A stretch of 64,000 nucleotides of DNA from Alistipes provencensis (GTDB lineage: Bacteria; Bacteroidota; Bacteroidia; Bacteroidales; Rikenellaceae): contig NZ_LT559262.1 in the NCBI RefSeq assembly GCF_900083545.1, positions 372,001-436,000 on the forward strand, written 5' to 3'. Made by a program: the position numbers and the translations under genes. Within the stretch, counting starts at the first letter, position 1, and every line of letters begins with the position of its first letter. The notes under the pieces were generated by a model. That model did not search any database, was not told the origin of the DNA, and saw only the letters and a program-made list of their open reading frames with translations. This document shows, piece by piece, positions 35,137 to 43,148 of the stretch.

Positions 35137-36177
35137 ATGCTCTACTCCGAAGATACCCGTATCGAAACGCTCGCCGTGCATGTCGTCGGCAACAAGTCGA
35201 AGGACGAACCGCTCATGGTCTCGCCCGATCTCTCGCCGCAGGTCGCCGACGAGGGGCTCATGCGCACGCTGACAACCTATTTCCTCGGCGGGTTCAAGTC
35301 CGAGGAGTGCTACAACCTCTACCACGAAACCGACCTGACATGCAACGAGGTCTGGAACTTCGCGGGGCGGATCTTCGACCATCCGGAGGCGTTCTACGAA
35401 CACTCGGTGAGCCTTGCGAAACACCTCTATGAGAGCGGCATGCATCCCCAGATCAAAAGCGGGGAGTTCTATGCGGTCTACTTCTCCGACTGCCGCTTCG
35501 GAGGCGAACCCACCGATGCGCTGGGGCTCTTCAAGTCCGAAACGCGCGACACGTTCCTCGACGTCGGCCACGAAGCCGAAGGGGTCCGCATCGCGGCCCG
35601 CGAAGGCATCGACATCAAGCGGCTGGACAAAGGGGCCGTTATTTTCAACGTAGAGCGCGAAGCGGGCTTTGCGGTCTGCATCGTCGACAACACCAACCGC
35701 ACCGAAGCCCGTTACTGGATCGACGACTTCCTGCGCGTGCGTCCGCGTCAGGACGACTACCACAATACGCACAACGCGCTGGCGATGTGCAAAAAATACG
35801 TTACGAAACATCTTTCGAAGGAGTTCGACGTCTCGAAGGCCGACCAAGCGGAGATGCTCAACGACACGATCAACTACTTTCAGGAGCAGGACAACTTCTC
35901 GCTCGACGAGTTCTCGGAAAAGGTGATCCGCCAGCCGGAGGTCGCCGAGAGTTTCGCGCGGTTCAAACAGGAGTACGAACAGGACCGCGACATCCGCATC
36001 GAGGACGAGTTCGGCATCTCGGACTCGGCCGTGAAGAAGCAGGCGCGGTCGTACAAGAGCGTCATCAAGCTCGACCGCAATTTCCACATCTATGTCCACG
36101 GCAACCGCAGCCTGCTGGAGCAGGGCGAGGACGAGAAGGGCAAGTTCTACAAGGTCTACTACGAGGAGGAGCAGTAG
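35137..36177 (+). CDS. Nucleoid-associated protein (NdpA/YejK family)
   Basis: About 346 residues from the ATG at 35137, which fits the family start (MLYSEDTRIETLAVH). The family is recognised by LAVHVVGNK, the SGEFYAVYFSDCRF and FLDVGHEAEGVRI segments and the C-terminal FGISDSAVKKQARSYKSVIKLDRNFHIYVHG. These proteins bind nucleoid DNA; their detailed role is unclear. A TTTG about 20 bp ahead of CATCTTTG (35109-35116) makes a plausible promoter giving a short leader. It has no link to the PUL and is isolated by the terminator at 35045-35085. Confidence 0.9.
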   Translation: MLYSEDTRIETLAVHVVGNKSKDEPLMVSPDLSPQVADEGLMRTLTTYFLGGFKSEECYNLYHETDLTCNEVWNFAGRIFDHPEAFYEHSVSLAKHLYESGMHPQIKSGEFYAVYFSDCRFGGEPTDALGLFKSETRDTFLDVGHEAEGVRIAAREGIDIKRLDKGAVIFNVEREAGFAVCIVDNTNRTEARYWIDDFLRVRPRQDDYHNTHNALAMCKKYVTKHLSKEFDVSKADQAEMLNDTINYFQEQDNFSLDEFSEKVIRQPEVAESFARFKQEYEQDRDIRIEDEFGISDSAVKKQARSYKSVIKLDRNFHIYVHGNRSLLEQGEDEKGKFYKVYYEEEQ

Positions 36178-36180
36178 CGG

Positions 36181-36576
36181 CTACCCGAGCAGGCCGCCCA
36201 GCACCAGCCCGAACAGCACGAAGAACAGCACCCAGTGGCACAGCCGGAGGTAATAATGCCCTCCGGCTTTTTCACAGGCCAGCGACACCAGCCAGAAGAT
36301 CCCCCAGCCGCCGAAGACCGACAGCAGGAACACCTCGAGCCAGAAATTGCGGGGCAGGAGTCCCGTTCCCAGCAGGAGCAGGAATGCCGCGGCCAAAAAG
36401 AGGTCCACGGAGATCATCTGCACCCCGCAGCGGCCCATCAGCCACGCCTCATAAGCCCCGGGACGGGCGTCCGGACGATCGGGACGGGCCGCCGAATAGA
36501 AGCGGTTGCCCGAAAATACATGGACGAAAAAGGCGGCGGCGAGCAGGGCCCCTGCCGCGAGAAACCATCCGTTCAT
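36181..36576 (-). CDS. Small four-helix membrane protein of unknown function
   Basis: A 131-residue protein with four hydrophobic segments (about 4-22, 56-74, 79-100, 110-130) and a short basic loop after the first. No known family was recognised. It starts 2 bp after the stop codon of the SDR gene on the same strand, so the two are probably translated together. Its stop lies 4 bp from the convergent NdpA stop. Membrane location is the only safe prediction. Confidence 0.7.
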   Translation of the reverse strand: MNGWFLAAGALLAAAFFVHVFSGNRFYSAARPDRPDARPGAYEAWLMGRCGVQMISVDLFLAAAFLLLLGTGLLPRNFWLEVFLLSVFGGWGIFWLVSLACEKAGGHYYLRLCHWVLFFVLFGLVLGGLLG

Positions 36577-36578
36577 CG

Positions 36579-37298
36579 CTATCCCATTTTACGGTAAATC
36601 CGATCGGGCATGTGTCGGAGCAGCCATGCGACGATCCGCCAGCGGCGCGTGACGACCGCCACACGACGGCGCCGCCGCACGGCACGCAACAACTGGTCCG
36701 CCACCTTATCGACGGGCATCACCCAGAACAGCCCTTCGCCCTTGGCCATCTCCGTCGCCGCGAATCCCGGACGGATGTCGGTCACGAAGATCGGCAGCGG
36801 GGATTTGGCGGCCTTCTGCCGGAGCCCCTCGGCATAGTTGATCTGGTAGGCTTTCGAAGCGTTGTAGGCCGGGGCCCCGCCGCCCCCGCGCAGTCCGCCG
36901 ACCGAGGTGACGACGACCAGATGGCCGCCGCCCTGCCGTTCGAAAAGGCGGTAAGCCCAATCGACCGCGGCCGTCCAGCCCACGACGTTGGTGCGGATGG
37001 CCGGCTCTTCCAGCGCATAATCCAGTCCGGGATTTAGTTCGCCCGCCCCGGCGCTCACCACACACAAATCCACACCGCCCAACTCCCCGGCGAGGGTGTC
37101 CAATGCGGCGCACGAAGCCGCCGGATCGGTGACGTCGGCCACGGCGCGGCAAAAGGCGCCGGGATTCGCGGCGGCCAGTTCATCCAGCAGCGCCCCGCGC
37201 CGCCCGGTCACGCCGACCCGGTATCCGTCGGCCGCAAGACGTTCGGCTACCGCGCGGCCGATACCGGAGGTAGCTCCTATGACAATAGCCCGTTTCAT
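36579..37298 (-). CDS. Short-chain dehydrogenase/reductase (SDR)
   Basis: A 239-residue classical SDR. The nucleotide-binding motif is IGATSGIGRAV at residues 8-17, the structural VSAGAG motif is near 81, and the catalytic Ser132 (VTSVGG), Tyr145 and Lys149 (PAYNASKAY) are all present. Arg34-35 after the second strand suggests NADP(H) preference. The C-terminal tail is very basic (RRRRRVAVVTRRW), unusual for a soluble SDR and possibly a membrane or nucleic-acid contact. The overlapping gene order with the small membrane protein downstream suggests a linked role. Substrate is unknown. Confidence 0.9.
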   Translation of the reverse strand: MKRAIVIGATSGIGRAVAERLAADGYRVGVTGRRGALLDELAAANPGAFCRAVADVTDPAASCAALDTLAGELGGVDLCVVSAGAGELNPGLDYALEEPAIRTNVVGWTAAVDWAYRLFERQGGGHLVVVTSVGGLRGGGGAPAYNASKAYQINYAEGLRQKAAKSPLPIFVTDIRPGFAATEMAKGEGLFWVMPVDKVADQLLRAVRRRRRVAVVTRRWRIVAWLLRHMPDRIYRKMG

Positions 37299-37351
37299 AC
37301 GGGCAAATGTAACGAACGGAAACGGAAAAAAGATTGACCGAAATCAAGAAA

Positions 37352-37912
37352 TCAGCGAATCCGACCGCGGATGCGGCTCAGGGTCTCGGGGCGCACGTCC
37401 AGATAGGAGGCCAGTTCGCGCAGGGAGACCAGTTGCAGCAGGTCGGGACACCGTTCCAACAGGGTTTCGTAACGCTGCTGCGGCGACGCGGCATAACGGT
37501 CCAGCAGCCGTTCGTAGACCTCGGCCAGCATGTGCTCGGCCAGCGTGCGGCCCAGCCGTTCGTGGGCGGCATCGGTACGATAGAAGGTTTCGAGCCGTTC
37601 GCCCGTGATGACCAGCGCCGCGGCGTCGCACATCGCCCCGATCGTCACCTGCGAAGGGGTGTCGACCCGCATCGAAATGTAGTCGCCGACGAACTCCCCC
37701 GCAAAGGCATATCCGACGACATGCTCCCCGCCCGCGGCATCGGCATGCACATAGCGGAACGCGCCCCGCACGACCAGTCCCGCCCGATGAGAGCGAAGGC
37801 CCTGCTCCGCAAGGCACTCACCGCGGAAGAAACTCCGTTCGGTCCCCTCCGCACGGAGGAACTCCGCCAAACGGGAAAACTCCGCCTGCGTGATATGCCG
37901 GTTGAAATTCAT
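37352..37912 (-). CDS. Crp/Fnr-family transcriptional regulator
   Basis: About 186 residues from the ATG at 37912. The N-terminal half is a cyclic-nucleotide-binding-like beta barrel (FFRGECLAEQG, GAFRYVH, HVVGYAFAGEFVGDY) and the C-terminal part an HTH ending LASYLDVRPETLSRIRGRI. The effector is not predictable; key cAMP contacts are not obvious. It is divergent from the DoxX gene 80 bp away, a common arrangement in Bacteroidetes where the regulator may control the DoxX-like membrane protein. Confidence 0.88.
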   Translation of the reverse strand: MNFNRHITQAEFSRLAEFLRAEGTERSFFRGECLAEQGLRSHRAGLVVRGAFRYVHADAAGGEHVVGYAFAGEFVGDYISMRVDTPSQVTIGAMCDAAALVITGERLETFYRTDAAHERLGRTLAEHMLAEVYERLLDRYAASPQQRYETLLERCPDLLQLVSLRELASYLDVRPETLSRIRGRIR

Positions 37913-37992
37913 GCCGTAAAGATAGCCTGCCGATTTGGGAGAACCAAACGAAGGTATTAAATTTGCGGTATCCATCAAGAACAGAAAAGACC

Positions 37993-38430
37993 ATGAACGC
38001 AATTCTCCGGTTTCTTTTCCCCGCTGCGCCCTCCAGCGCCGGGGCCTCGTGGCTGCTGCTGGCGGCCCGCATCGTCTTCGGCGTATTGCTGATGACCCAC
38101 GGCATCGCCAAATGGCAGAATTTCGAGAGTCTTTCGGCGACGTTCCCCGACCCGCTGGGCGTAGGCAGCCCGACATCGCTCGTGCTGGCAATCTTCGGCG
38201 AGGTTGTCTGCTCGCTGGGCTTCATCACCGGGACGCTCTACCGGCTGGCACTCCTGCCGATGATCTTCACCATGTGCATCGCATTTTTCTCGGTCCACAG
38301 CGGCGACCCGTTCGCCGTCCGCGAAATGGCGATGCTCTACCTCGCGGCTTTCGTCCTGCTCTGGATCGCCGGACCGGGCCGCTACGCCGTCGACAGCCTG
38401 ATCGCCTGCAAACTCATCCCGAAGCGATGA
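37993..38430 (+). CDS. DoxX-family membrane protein
   Basis: About 145 residues from the ATG at 37993, with four hydrophobic segments. ARIVFGVLLMTHGIAKWQNF and the LAIFGEVVCSLGFITGTLYRLA segment are typical of DoxX/YphA proteins. Members are linked to redox stress or quinone-related functions, but this one is not characterised. Its stop overlaps the start of the YjbQ gene (ATGA at 38427), so the two are translated together. The divergent Crp/Fnr gene is the likely regulator. Confidence 0.88.
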   Translation: MNAILRFLFPAAPSSAGASWLLLAARIVFGVLLMTHGIAKWQNFESLSATFPDPLGVGSPTSLVLAIFGEVVCSLGFITGTLYRLALLPMIFTMCIAFFSVHSGDPFAVREMAMLYLAAFVLLWIAGPGRYAVDSLIACKLIPKR

Positions 38431-38837
38431 CCCTCCAGACACAGTTCACACTCCGCCCGCGCAGCCGGGGTTTTCACCTCATCACCGACGAGGTGGTGCG
38501 CAACCTGCCGCCGCTCCCCGACGCAGGGCTCCTGCACCTCTTCATCCAGCACACCTCGGCGGGACTTTCGATCAACGAGAACGCCGACCCCGACGTGCAG
38601 CAGGACCTCGCGGCGATCTTCGACCGGCTGGTCCGCGAACGCGAAAGCTACTACGCCCACACGCTCGAGGGTGACGACGACATGCCGGCACACGCCAAAT
38701 CGACCCTCACGGGCGTCAGCCTCACCCTCCCGATCGTCGGCGGACGCCTCGGGCTGGGCATCTGGCAGGGCATCTACCTCTGCGAATTCCGCAACCGGGC
38801 TTCGGGACGCAGGATCGTGGCGACCGTCATCGGATAA
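38427..38837 (+). CDS. YjbQ/UPF0047 family protein
   Basis: A 136-residue YjbQ-type protein with the signature set: LHLFIQHTSAGLSINENADP near 40-60, DDDMPAHAKSTLTG near 90 and GTWQGIYLCEFR-like GIWQGIYLCEFR at the end. Members have weak thiamine-phosphate synthase activity; the true role is unclear. The conserved His residues are present. Translationally coupled to the DoxX gene upstream and followed by a strong terminator. Confidence 0.92.
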   Translation: MTLQTQFTLRPRSRGFHLITDEVVRNLPPLPDAGLLHLFIQHTSAGLSINENADPDVQQDLAAIFDRLVRERESYYAHTLEGDDDMPAHAKSTLTGVSLTLPIVGGRLGLGIWQGIYLCEFRNRASGRRIVATVIG

Positions 38838-38854
38838 CCGCCGTCCCCGGACAC

Positions 38855-38890
38855 AGAAAAGGCCTGCACCGAACGGTGCAGGCCTTTTCT
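38855..38890. terminator. Bidirectional terminator between convergent genes
   Basis: AGAAAAGGCCTGCACCG pairs perfectly with its complement across a two-base AA loop. A-runs and T-runs flank both sides, so it can end the YjbQ transcript and the LruC transcript. Confidence 0.9.
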
Positions 38891-38906
38891 GTTTTGCAAT
38901 CCGCCG

Positions 38907-40217
38907 CTACCAGTAACGGGGAACCAAGTTGTGGTCGTAATTCTTATACCAGTCGCGCTTCTGCGTGCCGTTGCTCTCGATCCACTCCTTGAGATCGGGA
39001 TAGGCCGAGAAGATGCTGACCCGGTCGTAGACGTGGGGCGTTCCGACGGGAAGACGCAGCACCCAAACGTCGTTGTTCCTGCTGCAATAGGGTACAGATG
39101 ACATCAGGTCCTTCGAATCGGCCGCGTAGTTCCTGTAATGAGAGGTCGGCTCGAAACCCTTCTGGTGAATCTCCACGCCGCTCTTGAGCACCATGAAAAA
39201 GTCGTGGTTCTGCGGGTAGGAGGTCACGTCGCGGAAGGCCTGCGCCTGTTTGCGGCTGGCCTCGCCGGTCAGTTCCGAACGGTTGGGGGCTCCCGAAATC
39301 TTGATATAGGCCCGGATCATCGGCTTGCCGACCTCGATCTTGCCCTCGGTGGTCTGGTAATGTTCGCCGTCGACCAGTTTGTCCACGCCGTCGAAGAGGA
39401 TGATTACCTTATCCGGCTGGCTCTTGTCCACGTCGATCGAGAAGTCGCCGCCCTTGATCTCGGTGATGACACCCTGACCCTCCTTCTTGTAGACGATGGT
39501 CTCGACGCTCTCGATCAGCGAGGTGTCGAAATCGAGCTGAAGACCCGCTTTCCGCGTCAGGCCGCTGCCGACACCGCGGATGTCGAGCGTGACGACAAGT
39601 CCCTCCTTGTAGCCGTGTCCGGCCCGCAGGCCCGGCGTGGTGCATTCGACCGTCTTGAGGTCGTACTCCACCACGAGGTCGTTGAAATCGGCGTCCGAAG
39701 CCGCGAAATCGGGCCACATGTCCTCGACCATGATGACGCCCGAGTTGTAGTAATACTGGAAATCGGGCACCTTCTCATAGACCGAACGCACGATGTCGGT
39801 CGGGAATTTGTAATCCACATCCTCTCCGTTCACCGCCAGCGCAACGACGCCGTCGGCACCCGACGCGGCAGGATATTTCACATAGAGTTTTTCAGCCCCG
39901 GCGGGAACCGACAGGTTGAAAGAGCTGACCACGCCCGACTCGAGCAGCGCGTCCTCGACGAGCAGCGAATTGCCTTTGCAGTCCTCCTCCGAATAGACCG
40001 ACACGACGGTCTGCACGTCCGATTCGAGCGTCAGCGCTACGGCGGCCTCGGCGGACCATCCGAAATCCGACGGCACGACGGGCGCCTCGGGGGTTACAAC
40101 GGGTTCTTCCGGCGTTCCGGGACCTTTGGTGTCGTCCCCGACGGGATCGACATTGGTACAAGCCCCGAACAGCATCGCAGAAGACAAAACAAAAATCGGG
40201 AAGATTTTTTTCATCAT
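38907..40217 (-). CDS. LruC-domain lipoprotein
   Basis: A 436-residue lipoprotein (signal ending MLFGACTN) with a Pro/Glu/Val linker. The second half carries the LruC-domain pattern: MVEDMWPDFAASDADFNDLVVEYD near residue 165-185 (a DxDxND calcium-like loop), then a beta-rich domain ending in KDYDHN-like KNYDHNLVPRYW. LruC proteins are Bacteroidetes surface proteins of unknown ligand. A TTTG/N21/TATATTTG promoter on the minus strand at 40334-40366 would give a leader of about 110 bases. Confidence 0.85.
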   Translation of the reverse strand: MMKKIFPIFVLSSAMLFGACTNVDPVGDDTKGPGTPEEPVVTPEAPVVPSDFGWSAEAAVALTLESDVQTVVSVYSEEDCKGNSLLVEDALLESGVVSSFNLSVPAGAEKLYVKYPAASGADGVVALAVNGEDVDYKFPTDIVRSVYEKVPDFQYYYNSGVIMVEDMWPDFAASDADFNDLVVEYDLKTVECTTPGLRAGHGYKEGLVVTLDIRGVGSGLTRKAGLQLDFDTSLIESVETIVYKKEGQGVITEIKGGDFSIDVDKSQPDKVIILFDGVDKLVDGEHYQTTEGKIEVGKPMIRAYIKISGAPNRSELTGEASRKQAQAFRDVTSYPQNHDFFMVLKSGVEIHQKGFEPTSHYRNYAADSKDLMSSVPYCSRNNDVWVLRLPVGTPHVYDRVSIFSAYPDLKEWIESNGTQKRDWYKNYDHNLVPRYW

Positions 40218-40333
40218 GCGTACTATTTGACATTAATAATTCACCCAGAAAGCCGGTTTTGTTCCATTTCGCTCAGCCAAACCCGACCCAAGACTATCAG
40301 TTTTCGCCCAAAACAAAAACTATTCCGCCCGCA

Positions 40334-40366
40334 CAAATATACGCAAATATTCCACGACAGCCCAAA
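40334..40366 (-). promoter_or_regulatory. Promoter of the LruC lipoprotein gene
   Basis: On the minus strand, TTTG (40363-40366) is followed after 21 bp by TATATTTG (40334-40341). The rest of the gap 40218-40521 shows no gene. Confidence 0.6.
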
Positions 40367-40521
40367 GAATCCGGCACTTTTTTCCAATTATCTCTCAAAA
40401 TATCTGCACAATGCGTCCGGAGGCCCCTCCCGCGGGGATACCATCCGAAGCACCCGATCGGTGGTCGGACGCCCCGGAACTTGGCGTGGAATTTGTCGCC
40501 CGGATTGAAAAAGCTCCTGCC

Positions 40522-40779
40522 ATGACCACAGCCACCAAAACTCCCGACCGGCTCACCGCCGACGAACGCCGCAAACTCCCCGCCTCGGCGTTCGGAATCC
40601 CCGAAACCCGCGAATTCCCGCTCGTCGACGCGGCACACGTCCGCGCCGCCGAGGCCTATTTCCGCTATGCCCCCGACGACCGGAAAGCGGCCCTCGCGCG
40701 GCGCATCCTCGCCCGGGCCCGCGAACTGGGCGTCGACGTGCGGAGCCGCACCGTCCGCGGCTGGGGCGGGGAGATGTAG
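40522..40779 (+). CDS. Small DUF6582-like hypothetical protein
   Basis: An 85-residue protein from the ATG at 40522; the longer in-frame start at 40411 gives an implausible Pro-rich N-terminus. It contains KLPASAFGIPETREFPLVDAAHV, a pattern seen in short proteins and phage-related tails (DUF6582-like), followed by a helical Ala/Arg-rich end. Function is unknown. It is followed 60 bp later by the DedA-like gene on the same strand. Confidence 0.65.
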   Translation: MTTATKTPDRLTADERRKLPASAFGIPETREFPLVDAAHVRAAEAYFRYAPDDRKAALARRILARARELGVDVRSRTVRGWGGEM

Positions 40780-40839
40780 CAACCGAAAAAAATCGTTATC
40801 ATTGTCCGGAGGGTCTCCGAAAAGGCCCCGCGGACACGC

Positions 40840-41298
40840 ATGGAAGCAATCACGCAATTTCTCATCGACTGGGGCTACTGGGGCCTCTTCCTCTCGGCGC
40901 TCATCGCCGGGAGCATCCTGCCGTTCAGCTCCGAAGCGGTGATGGTGGTACTCGTCGGCATGGGTCTCGATCCCGTGTGGTGCGTTGTCGCGGCCGCGCT
41001 GGGCAATACGCTCGGCGGCATGACCTGCTATTGGATCGGGACGCTGGGCAAGACCGAGTGGATCACCCGGCTGGGGGTCTCGACGCGCCAGTTGGCCCGG
41101 GCCCGGAAATTCCTCTCCGGACGCGGGGCGCTGATGGCCTTCTTCTCGTTCCTGCCCACCATCGGCGAAGCCATCGCCATCGTGCTGGGGCTGATGCGCA
41201 GCAACGTGTGGCTGACCGGCGGTTCGATGCTTGCGGGCAAGACTGTGCGTTACATTGTCGTACTGGCGACCTTCCAAGGCGCCCTATCCCTTTTCTGA
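40840..41298 (+). CDS. DedA/VTT-domain membrane protein (YqaA-like)
   Basis: A 152-residue inner-membrane protein with an SNARE-associated/VTT domain: WGYWGLFLSALIAGSILPFSSE at the start, ALGNTLGGMTCYWIG near 55 and a LPTIGEAIAIVLGLMR segment. It is short, as in YqaA proteins. DedA relatives move lipids or support membrane homeostasis. The next gene starts 1 bp after its stop, so the two form an operon. Confidence 0.88.
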   Translation: MEAITQFLIDWGYWGLFLSALIAGSILPFSSEAVMVVLVGMGLDPVWCVVAAALGNTLGGMTCYWIGTLGKTEWITRLGVSTRQLARARKFLSGRGALMAFFSFLPTIGEAIAIVLGLMRSNVWLTGGSMLAGKTVRYIVVLATFQGALSLF

Positions 41299-41299
41299 T

Positions 41300-41746
41300 A
41301 TGGAAATCCGCAAAACGGAAACCCCTTCGCGGGAACTGCTGCTGCTGGCCGATGAGGTGGAAGCCTCGGTAGCCGACTACATCGGCCGCGGAACGTGCTA
41401 CGCCGCTTACGACGGCGAACGGATCATCGGACAATATGTGCTGATCCACACGCGTCCCTTCACGGCCGAGGTCGTGAACATCGCCGTCGTGCCCGACCGC
41501 CAGCGGCAGGGCATCGCCACCGCCCTGCTCGCCCACGCCGTCGACACGGCCCGCCGGGCGGGATTCCACCGCCTCGAAATCGGCACGGGCGATTCGGGAT
41601 TCGGACAAATCGCCCTCTACGAACGCTGCGGCTTCGTCCGCTGCGGCATCGACGAAGACTATTTTCGGAAATTCAGCCCCGAGCCGATTTTCGAAAACGG
41701 CGTCGAATGCCGCCACATGGTGCGCCTGCGCATGGAACTCGTCTGA
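41300..41746 (+). CDS. GNAT-family N-acetyltransferase
   Basis: About 148 residues from the ATG at 41300, directly after the DedA-like gene. The acetyl-CoA-binding motif A is clear: VVNIAVVPDRQRQGIATALL with the Q/R-x-x-G-x-A/G core, followed by motif B in YERCGFVRCGIDEDYF. The acceptor (protein, antibiotic or small molecule) is not predictable. Confidence 0.9.
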   Translation: MEIRKTETPSRELLLLADEVEASVADYIGRGTCYAAYDGERIIGQYVLIHTRPFTAEVVNIAVVPDRQRQGIATALLAHAVDTARRAGFHRLEIGTGDSGFGQIALYERCGFVRCGIDEDYFRKFSPEPIFENGVECRHMVRLRMELV

Positions 41747-41783
41747 CCGGATTCCTGCCGGCAGGGACAAAAAACGTGCGGAA

Positions 41784-41911
41784 GGTACCCGGCCCGCTCT
41801 CACGGCGGCCCCGCAGGGCGATCTTCCTATAAAAAGCAAGGGCGCAGGTACAACCTGCCAACGGTCGGCCTCGCGAGCCTTACACGGTGAGTTGCCCTTA
41901 CGCCCAAGCCT
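41784..41911 (-). repeat. Structured repeat unit, copy 1
   Basis: About 128 bp closely similar to 42074-42203. Read on the minus strand it folds: GTAAGGGC pairs with GCCCTTGC, closed by a TTTTT run at 41831-41835, with GCAGGT/ACCTGC and a TCGCGA-centred hairpin inside. A CGCCC/GGGGCG-type hairpin follows. A third, partial copy of its end (GTGCGGAAGGAACCCGGCCC) lies at 41956-41975. This fits a small structured RNA more than a protein gene. Confidence 0.6.
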
Positions 41912-42073
41912 ATATTCCGTCCAAAACCGAAGCCGCCGGACGGGACTATAAAAACGTGCGGAAGGAACCCGGCCCGGCGAACAAACAGTGACGCCTCATT
42001 TTCGCTTTATCCGGAAATTCCATGAAGAATCTCCAAAAAACCGGACCGAGTTACATTCCTTCCGCACAAGTCA

Positions 42074-42203
42074 TGTACCCGGTCCGTTCTCACGGCGCCG
42101 CCCCGCAGGGCGATCCTCCTATAAAAAGCAAGGACGCAGGTACAACCCCTATTGGTCGGCCTCGCGAGCCTTAACACGGTGAGTTGCCCTTACGCCCAAG
42201 CCT
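42074..42203 (-). ncRNA. Structured repeat unit, copy 2, likely transcribed from 42347-42377 promoter
   Basis: Second copy of the unit at 41784-41911. The stem GTAAGGGC/GTCCTTGC is kept by a wobble pair where copy 1 has GCCC, a small sign that pairing is under selection. A consensus promoter lies about 145 bp upstream on the minus strand. A GGACCG/CGGTCC stem followed by TTTTTT (42033-42085) could end a transcript of roughly 300 bases. Upstream of the unit the RNA would also form CTGCTAC/GTAGCAG (42270-42288) and CCTGCCCG/CGGGCAGG hairpins. No known family was recognised. Confidence 0.5.
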
Positions 42204-42346
42204 GTCCCCTGCCCGAACGGGCAGGGACAAGACTCAGGTTTCAGACAAATTTCACACCATGTTATAAACCTGCTACTAAATGTAGCAGTCGCGAGTTTAC
42301 CAATAGATGTAAGGTTTGTCTTAACCTTTAATCGTATATTCTATTG

Positions 42347-42377
42347 CAAAGATAGCCAAATATTCGAACTATACAAA
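42347..42377 (-). promoter_or_regulatory. Consensus promoter reading into the duplicated RNA units
   Basis: On the minus strand TTTG (42374-42377) is followed after exactly 19 bp by TATCTTTG (42347-42354). No protein gene follows for more than 600 bp in that direction, so it probably makes a non-coding RNA. Confidence 0.6.
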
Positions 42378-42403
42378 AAATCCGGCCTCCTCACGGAGGC
42401 CGG
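42374..42403 (-). terminator. Ferritin gene terminator
   Basis: Minus-strand CCGGCCTCC/GGAGGCCGG hairpin followed by a run of six Ts, 35 bp after the ferritin stop. It overlaps the -33 element of the next promoter. Confidence 0.8.
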
Positions 42404-42437
42404 ACGCACTAAAAATAACTATGACAAAAACTTTCGT

Positions 42438-42962
42438 TTAAGCGTTGGCGGTCGCCAGCGGCGAAGCCTGCGTGTAAGTGCGGGCTGCCAGCTCCTTGTC
42501 GAGCATGTAGAGACCGAACTTGTTGCCCTCGACGGCCTCGCAGGCGGTGATCATGTCGCGTGCCGACTCCTCCTCCTCGACCTGCTCGTCGACGAACCAG
42601 ACGAGCATGTTCGACGAAGCGTAATCCTTGTCCTCGGCGGCGATGGCCGCCAGATTGCCGATCATGGCCGTAACCTCTTTCTCGTGCTTGAGCGTATCCT
42701 GAAACATCTCCAGCGGAGAAGCCCACTTGGTGCGTACCTCTTCGATCGGAAGCAGTTTCACCTCGGCGTCACGCGAGAGGATGTAGTTCATGAAGATGCG
42801 CGCGTGGTCCTGCTCCTCTTGGAACTGAACGAAGAACCAGTTGGCAACGCCCTTCAGCCCCTTGGCCTCGGCGTCCATCGACATCGAAAGATAAAGATAG
42901 GCCGACCAGAGCTCGGCATTGATCTGAGCGTTCATCGCTTCGTGTAATTTCTTGCTTAACAT
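42438..42962 (-). CDS. ftnA: Ferritin (non-heme iron storage)
   Basis: A 174-residue ferritin-like four-helix protein. Ferroxidase ligands appear in NAELWSAYLYLSM (Glu near 17), EEQDHARIFMNYI (Glu and His near 50-53), the HEKEVTAMI Glu near 94 and VDEQVEEEESARD near 125-135. It oxidises and stores iron as a 24-mer, protecting against iron-driven oxidative damage. A perfect 10-bp inverted repeat flanks the promoter (43001-43038), suggesting control by an iron or peroxide regulator. Followed by a good terminator. Confidence 0.95.
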   Translation of the reverse strand: MLSKKLHEAMNAQINAELWSAYLYLSMSMDAEAKGLKGVANWFFVQFQEEQDHARIFMNYILSRDAEVKLLPIEEVRTKWASPLEMFQDTLKHEKEVTAMIGNLAAIAAEDKDYASSNMLVWFVDEQVEEEESARDMITACEAVEGNKFGLYMLDKELAARTYTQASPLATANA

Positions 42963-43000
42963 AACTGTATTGTTTTAAGTTTGCGGTTTATCATCGTTTG

Positions 43001-43038
43001 TGATACAAATATACAATAGTTTTTTGTGATTTGTATCA
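43001..43038 (-). promoter_or_regulatory. Ferritin promoter with a palindromic operator
   Basis: TGATACAAAT (43001-43010) and ATTTGTATCA (43029-43038) are perfect inverted repeats. Between and overlapping them on the minus strand is TATATTTG (43006-43013), an exact -7 element. A dimeric regulator such as OxyR, PerR or Fur could bind; OxyR control of ferritin is known in Bacteroides. Confidence 0.6.
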
Positions 43039-43095
43039 AAATACCCATCAAATTATTTTATACATCAATAACCGGATATTATAAATATGAATAAA

Positions 43096-43123
43096 CGGCG
43101 CCCGGGGTCGTATCCGGGCGCCG
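43096..43123 (-). terminator. Terminator of the PepSY-like gene
   Basis: CGGCGCCCGG/CCGGGCGCCG perfect 10-bp stem with an 8-base loop, followed on the minus strand by TTTATT. It starts 25 bp after the stop codon. Confidence 0.75.
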
Positions 43124-43148
43124 TCGATGGTTTTCAATTGGATGCAAA

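Noticed and set aside
41784-42203. CRISPR array
   Set aside because: Only two long units with internal hairpins, no regular short repeats and spacers, no cas genes.
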